Source: an uncultured Pseudomonadota bacterium
GTDB taxonomy: Bacteria > Pseudomonadota > Gammaproteobacteria > Burkholderiales > Eutrophovitaceae
Assembly: GCA_913057845.1 (NCBI GenBank)
Contig: CAJXPC010000083.1
Span: 1-7,251, forward strand
Direction of reading: 5' to 3'
DNA length: 7,251 bases
In this document: piece after piece, positions 6,505 through 7,251 of the stretch
Numbering within the stretch: the stretch's first letter is position 1
How the letters are laid out: the number at the start of each line of letters is the position of its first letter
Position numbers and translations under genes: made by a program
The notes under the pieces: model-generated
The model's input: only the letters and a program-made list of their open reading frames with translations
Databases searched by the model: none
Told to the model about the DNA's origin: nothing

Positions 6505-7107
6505 CTAATTAGGCTCCTTATCTTCAACCGGCAATTTATTAACTATTGAGCCAATCTCTAATATAGGAGCGCCATCAATGTCATGCGCTTCCATCAATGC
6601 AACGACGTGCTCCAAAGATTCGGCGATCCTCTCTTGCTCCTCAGTCGGCAAAATCTGTAACCGTGTCTTTAGGCTTTCCTGTAAGGGCGATGGCGATTGG
6701 GCCACGAGATCAAATCCAGAGCTCGTCGCAGTGACAGTCACAATCCGCCTATCTCTCTCAGAACGCTCCCTACTTACAAGACCTTTTTGCTCAAGGCGAT
6801 CTAAGATTCCAACAATAGTACTTGGGCTAAGAAATACCTCCCGGCTTATGGTGGTAGCCGTCATCGGACCACTTTTGACAATTGCCATTAAACATATCAA
6901 TTGTGGCGTAGTGACTCGCGATTTACTTTTCAACTCCCTCGAATATAAATCTACAGCCCTAATAATCTTTCTTATAGCACTCAAGACACGCAACTCAACA
7001 TTGTCAGGGATAAGCGGATCGAGCCGCATTGGGCGATTCATCTCAGCTTTATCTTCGGGCTGCTCTAAATTTTCGTTTATTTTTTTCCAATTACTTGAAC
7101 TTGGCAT
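6505..7107 (-). CDS. ectR: MarR-family regulator of the ectoine genes (EctR)
   Basis: A MarR-type dimeric winged-helix DNA-binding protein of 200 residues, placed as first gene of the ectoine unit as in the EctR1 systems of halotolerant methylotrophs and many marine bacteria. The winged helix is visible: SRVTTPQLICLMAIVKSG (63-80), the HTH at about 84-112 with recognition helix LSPSTIVGILDRLEQKGLV, and the wing RERSERDRRIVTVTATSSG with the conserved D-R-R (119-121). The helices on both sides would form the dimer interface. The N-terminal about 35 residues (MPSSSNWKKINENLEQPEDK...) are a polar extension longer than in ordinary MarR proteins. ATG 7107 has AAGG about nine bases upstream. Known EctR1 represses ectABC and itself; autorepression here is inferred from the dyads upstream. 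The inducing signal is not visible from sequence. Confidence 0.92.
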   Translation of the reverse strand: MPSSSNWKKINENLEQPEDKAEMNRPMRLDPLIPDNVELRVLSAIRKIIRAVDLYSRELKSKSRVTTPQLICLMAIVKSGPMTATTISREVFLSPSTIVGILDRLEQKGLVSRERSERDRRIVTVTATSSGFDLVAQSPSPLQESLKTRLQILPTEEQERIAESLEHVVALMEAHDIDGAPILEIGSIVNKLPVEDKEPN

Positions 7108-7133
7108 CTTCCATGACCTTTTTGGACTTTTAC

Positions 7134-7151
7134 TTGATCAGTTTTGATCAA
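7134..7151. promoter_or_regulatory. Dyad in the ectR leader, candidate regulator site
   Basis: TTGATCA-GTTT-TGATCAA is a perfect 7-bp inverted repeat with a 4-bp spacer. It can also be read as TTGATCA repeated directly with a 10-bp period (7134 and 7144). It lies 27 bp before the ectR start codon and inside the transcript predicted from the upstream promoter. Each half contains a GATC. Its size suits a MarR dimer, but which protein binds it is not known. Confidence 0.55.
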
Positions 7152-7179
7152 ATTTTTTGCGTACTAATTATTATTACTC

Positions 7180-7203
7180 AAATCATTCTAGCACGAATGA
7201 TTT
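7180..7203. promoter_or_regulatory. Dyad overlapping the ectR promoter -10, candidate EctR operator
   Basis: AAATCATTC-TAGCAC-GAATGATTT is a perfect inverted repeat with 9-bp arms and a 6-bp spacer. It overlaps the -10 hexamer (7200-7205) and covers the expected transcription start, where a bound repressor would block RNA polymerase. Its length fits MarR-family operators. The sequence is not obviously that reported for EctR1 of Methylomicrobium, so assignment to this EctR is inference from position. Confidence 0.65.
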
Positions 7204-7228
7204 AAATGAACCGACGGGTGAACTTCAA
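7200..7228 (-). promoter_or_regulatory. Predicted sigma70-type promoter of the ectR-ectABCD unit
   Basis: On the minus strand, -35 TTGAAG (7223-7228) and -10 TTAAAT (7200-7205) are separated by exactly 17 bp, and both match the consensus at four of six positions. Transcription would start near 7193, giving a leader of about 85 bases to the ectR start. The overlap with the dyad at 7180-7203 supports it. TAGAAT (7185-7190) is another -10-like hexamer but has no good -35. Confidence 0.55.
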
Positions 7229-7251
7229 TCGATTTGGGAAAAGCTCAATTA

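Noticed and set aside
6578..7147. A 189-codon open frame on the plus strand, antisense to ectR
   Set aside because: It lies opposite the clearly conserved MarR winged helix and the product resembles no family. It is a shadow frame.
7134..7151. Possible FNR/ANR box because of TTGAT...ATCAA
   Set aside because: The outer halves are separated by eight bases instead of the four required by FNR-type proteins.

Overview
The window is one end of an assembled contig, and nearly all of it reads on the minus strand. Gene content (an ectR-ectABCD ectoine/hydroxyectoine cluster, a Na+/solute symporter, and a CsoR-type metal repressor followed by a TolC-family outer-membrane lipoprotein) together with moderate, AT-leaning base composition suggests a marine or halotolerant Gram-negative bacterium, most likely a gammaproteobacterium. 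The Gram-negative call rests on the outer-membrane efflux lipoprotein; the rest of the taxonomy is inference. Positions 1-48 are not genomic: they match an Illumina Nextera i7 (P7-side) adapter with its index.

Layout in the direction of transcription, from high to low coordinates. 7108-7251 is the control region of the ectoine genes. It has a plausible sigma70 promoter (-35 at 7223-7228, -10 at 7200-7205), a perfect 9-bp-arm dyad overlapping the -10 (7180-7203), and a second dyad in the leader (7134-7151). Then come ectR (MarR regulator, 6505-7107), ectA (5966-6502), ectB (4625-5938), ectC (4245-4628) and ectD (3298-4218). These are packed tightly: a 2-bp gap, a 27-bp gap, a 4-bp overlap and a 26-bp gap. 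After 151 bp containing an 11-bp direct repeat spaced by 40 bp, a sodium:solute symporter follows (1749-3146).

After a 328-bp gene-free stretch, a second unit begins under a textbook CsoR-family operator (1471-1489). It holds csoR (1154-1420), a small secreted protein of unknown function (747-1094 or slightly longer), and the first 229 codons of a TolC-family outer-membrane lipoprotein (49-736), cut by the contig end.

Functionally, EctB transaminates aspartate semialdehyde to diaminobutyrate, EctA acetylates it, EctC cyclises the product to ectoine, and EctD hydroxylates ectoine. The metal and active-site residues recalled for EctC and EctD are present. EctR probably represses the unit and itself. 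The symporter may import or recover a compatible solute. It is PutP-like in fold but has changed the residues that bind proline in PutP. The CsoR unit looks like a copper-inducible efflux operon that is independent of the ectoine genes and merely adjacent. No RNA genes, insertion sequences or CRISPR arrays were seen.
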